DNA of 6,705 nt from Candidatus Moraniibacteriota bacterium (GTDB taxonomy: Bacteria > Patescibacteriota > Minisyncoccia > CAIUEV01), in assembly GCA_016867255.1 (NCBI GenBank), contig VGKB01000041.1, forward strand, positions 1-6,705, in the 5' to 3' direction. Under the pieces are notes generated by a model. The model was not told where the DNA came from and did no database searches. It saw only the letters and a list, made by a program, of their open reading frames with translations. The position numbers and the translations under genes are program-made. This document shows positions 5,278-6,705 of this stretch, one piece after another. Each line of letters begins with the position of its first letter. Position 1 is the first letter of the stretch.

Positions 5278-5305
5278 ATTTTAATCCACGGAAAAATCTT
5301 GTCAA
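5278..5305 (-). promoter_or_regulatory. mraZ promoter (sigma70-type)
   Basis: On the minus strand, a perfect -35 TTGACA (5305-5300) is separated by 16 nt from a 5-of-6 -10 TAAAAT (5283-5278). The predicted start is near 5271, giving a leader of about 108 nt. It is the best promoter in the window. The MraZ-type boxes begin at the predicted start, and a DnaA-box-like TAATCCACG lies across the -10/spacer junction. Confidence 0.75.
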
Positions 5306-5391
5306 ATTTCTATAAAAATAGTTCACTATTGGAAAATATAAATGTAAGCTAAAATAAATCTCAATAATAATTTATTTTTTAGCGCAAACCT

Positions 5392-6057
5392 ATGTTTAAC
5401 TTTGACCTCGTCCAATTTGCCCTTGACCAAGGAGTGCCCCGAGAAACCGTCGTTTACATTCTTATGTATCCCGTGATCCTGACAATTATTGCTGCGGCGA
5501 GACAAATCGTAGGGGTAAAGGCTTTCGGTATTTATACCCCGTCTATTATCGCGGTGGCGCTGCTGGCCACCTCGCTCAAATACGGATTAGTGGTTTTTGT
5601 GGTGGTTTTGGCGGTGGCGCTGGGAATGCGATTTTTATTGCGCAATTTCCAGCTGTTGTACATGTCCCGCACCGCCATAATGCTTTCCGTGGTAGCCGTT
5701 TCCGTTTTGGCATTATTAGCCGCCGGAGGCAGCTTTCAGCGAACTGGCTTGGCCAGCGTCTCTATTTTTCCTTTGCTTATCATCATTACCATTGTGGAAA
5801 AATTCGTTTTAGTGCAGGTGGAAAAAGGTTTCCGCACTGCTTTTTTCCTGGCTTTGGAAACCATCTTGCTGGCCGTAATTTGCTATTTTATTGTGAAATG
5901 GCCGGCCTTCCAGGTCCTGGTCCTGAATTATCCTTTTGTGGTGGTGTTGATAGTGTTGCTCAATATTGGCTTGGGAAAATGGACCGGACTGCGCTTTAGT
6001 GAATATTATCGTTTTCGTGACGTAATCAGCCATGTGGAACTACCTAGAAAAAAGTAG
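5392..6057 (+). CDS. Seven-helix membrane protein, 7TM_transglut type, without transglutaminase domain
   Basis: A 221-residue polytopic membrane protein. I count seven hydrophobic segments: roughly residues 19-41, 45-62, 64-84, 93-112, 122-142, 150-169 and 172-195. The pattern VGVKAFGIYTPSIIAVAL after helix 1 and the C-terminal RFSEYYRFRDVI resemble the membrane domain that, in gammaproteobacteria, is fused to an inactive transglutaminase-like domain and encoded beside a RimK-like ligase. Here that domain is absent: upstream is a non-coding divergent region, then mraZ. The ligase of the expected kind begins inside its 3' end, which supports the identification. No Shine-Dalgarno precedes the ATG, and no convincing plus-strand promoter was found. 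Molecular function is unknown; export or membrane anchoring of the ligase product is only a guess. Confidence 0.75.
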   Translation: MFNFDLVQFALDQGVPRETVVYILMYPVILTIIAAARQIVGVKAFGIYTPSIIAVALLATSLKYGLVVFVVVLAVALGMRFLLRNFQLLYMSRTAIMLSVVAVSVLALLAAGGSFQRTGLASVSIFPLLIIITIVEKFVLVQVEKGFRTAFFLALETILLAVICYFIVKWPAFQVLVLNYPFVVVLIVLLNIGLGKWTGLRFSEYYRFRDVISHVELPRKK

Positions 6058-6705
6058 CCAGGTGTTGGGCATGAATGCCCGAAATCTTCTCTACATAAAG
6101 CCCTATAATTCCAAAGAAGTTGTTAAAATTGCGGACAATAAGCTGCTTTGTAAGAAAGTGTTGAGAAAAGCCGGCTTGCCAGTTTCCGAACTGTTAGGCA
6201 AAATAAGGAATTTTAAGGAGTTGGAGAATTTTAATTGGGAATCACTGCCCAACAGTTTTGTGTTGAAGCCTAACCGCGGACTGGGCGGTGAGGGCATTGT
6301 AATTGTTTTCGGCCGCAACAAAAAATCAAGAAATTGGGTAAGGGCGGACAGGAGGGAAGTTACGGTGGATGAGCTTAAGATGCACATCCACAACATTTTT
6401 GAAGGCAGTTTTTCCCTGGCGGGACAACCGGACAAAGCTTTTTTTGAGGAAAGGATAAAGTTAAGCCGAGCATTCAAGCCATATTGCTACAGGGGAATTC
6501 CTGACGTCCGGATCATTGTGTTTAATGGAATTCCGGTAATGGCTATGCTGCGGCTGCCCACGGAGCAATCGCAGGGAAGGGCTAATTTACATCTGGGAGG
6601 CGTCTGTGCCGGCATTGATATGGCTACGGGGGTAACCACCTATGCGATTTCCCGCAATCTAACCACCCAGCAGGATTATTTATTGGAAACCGTGCGAGTT
6701 CCCGT
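6032..6705 (+). CDS. RimK-like ATP-grasp ligase (alpha-L-glutamate ligase-related), 3' truncated by window
   Basis: The frame opens at ATG 6032, nine nucleotides after an in-frame stop, and runs off the window; 224 residues are visible, perhaps two thirds of the protein. The N-terminus VLGMNARNLLYI (residues 11-22) is the hallmark of the 'alpha-L-glutamate ligase-like' family related to RimK. ATP-grasp elements are FVLKPNRGLGGEGIVIV (76-92, with ATP-binding Lys79 and a Gly-rich loop), FFEERI (137-142), PDVRIIVFNGIPVMAMLRLP (157-176) and GRANLHLGGVCAGID (182-196). Such enzymes join an amino acid to a carboxylate through an acyl phosphate, using ATP. The substrate is unknown; RimK's ribosomal S6 tail is not implied. 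Its start lies 26 nt inside the 7TM gene, suggesting coupled translation and joint function. Confidence 0.88.
   Translation, partial: MWNYLEKSSQVLGMNARNLLYIKPYNSKEVVKIADNKLLCKKVLRKAGLPVSELLGKIRNFKELENFNWESLPNSFVLKPNRGLGGEGIVIVFGRNKKSRNWVRADRREVTVDELKMHIHNIFEGSFSLAGQPDKAFFEERIKLSRAFKPYCYRGIPDVRIIVFNGIPVMAMLRLPTEQSQGRANLHLGGVCAGIDMATGVTTYAISRNLTTQQDYLLETVRVP

Larger units (their letters stand above)
5164..5391. other. Divergent intergenic control region between mraZ and the 7TM gene
   Basis: This 228-nt A/T-rich region holds the mraZ promoter, the MraZ-type array, a DnaA box and a small leader hairpin, all described separately. On the plus strand toward the 7TM gene only poor promoter candidates are visible, such as TTGGAA (5329-5334) with TAAAAT (5350-5355) at a short 15-nt spacer. 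No reading frame or RNA gene is recognisable here. Confidence 0.7.

Noticed and set aside
5241..5391. Replication origin suggested by a DnaA box beside A/T-rich DNA
   Set aside because: Only one perfect box is present, no dnaA, dnaN or other origin-linked gene is near, and the A/T-rich DNA is explained by a divergent promoter region.
6103..6477. Minus-strand 124-codon frame
   Set aside because: It is antisense to the ATP-grasp ligase, whose motifs are unmistakable in plus frame from 6032.

Overview
The window looks like chromosome from a small, fermentative bacterium of the Candidate Phyla Radiation (Patescibacteria, Parcubacteria-like). This is inferred from the mix of compact genes: an acetate kinase with drifted motifs, a short hibernation factor, an FtsB/DivIC-like protein with a C-terminal Trp-Trp-Asp-Tyr-Phe-Phe patch, a minimal mraZ-rsmH-ftsL cluster, mostly Shine-Dalgarno-less starts, and short A/T-rich intergenic repeats. 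No 16S rRNA or other lineage marker is present, so the assignment is tentative. TGA is used as an ordinary stop after the P-loop kinase and the response regulator.

Layout. Positions 1-3224 are read on the plus strand: the 3' part of ackA, a short hpf/raiA, a terminator-like region with a perfect palindrome, a P-loop nucleotide-kinase-like gene joined by an ATGA overlap to an FtsB/DivIC-like gene, and an OmpR-type regulator whose receiver has lost its phosphoacceptor. Positions 5163-3152 are read on the minus strand: mraZ, rsmH and ftsL. ftsL converges on the regulator gene and the two overlap by 73 nt. Positions 5392-6705 are plus strand: a seven-helix membrane protein of the '7TM_transglut' type, overlapped by an ATP-grasp RimK-like ligase that runs off the window.

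The richest regulatory stretch is the 228-nt divergent region between mraZ and the membrane gene. A near-consensus sigma70 promoter (TTGACA-N16-TAAAAT) points at mraZ. It is followed at the expected start site by three direct repeats of the MraZ-box type at exact 10-bp steps, and the last repeat is fused to a perfect DnaA box (TTATCCACA). This suggests mraZ autoregulation with possible replication-linked control of early division genes.

Functionally, three things meet here: early septum assembly (MraZ, RsmH, FtsL and an FtsB-like partner), energy and ribosome maintenance (AckA, HPF), and a poorly understood membrane-protein/ATP-grasp pair that probably makes or modifies a peptide. The pair lacks the transglutaminase-like domain usually fused to the seven-helix protein, and is the best candidate for an under-described system in this window.
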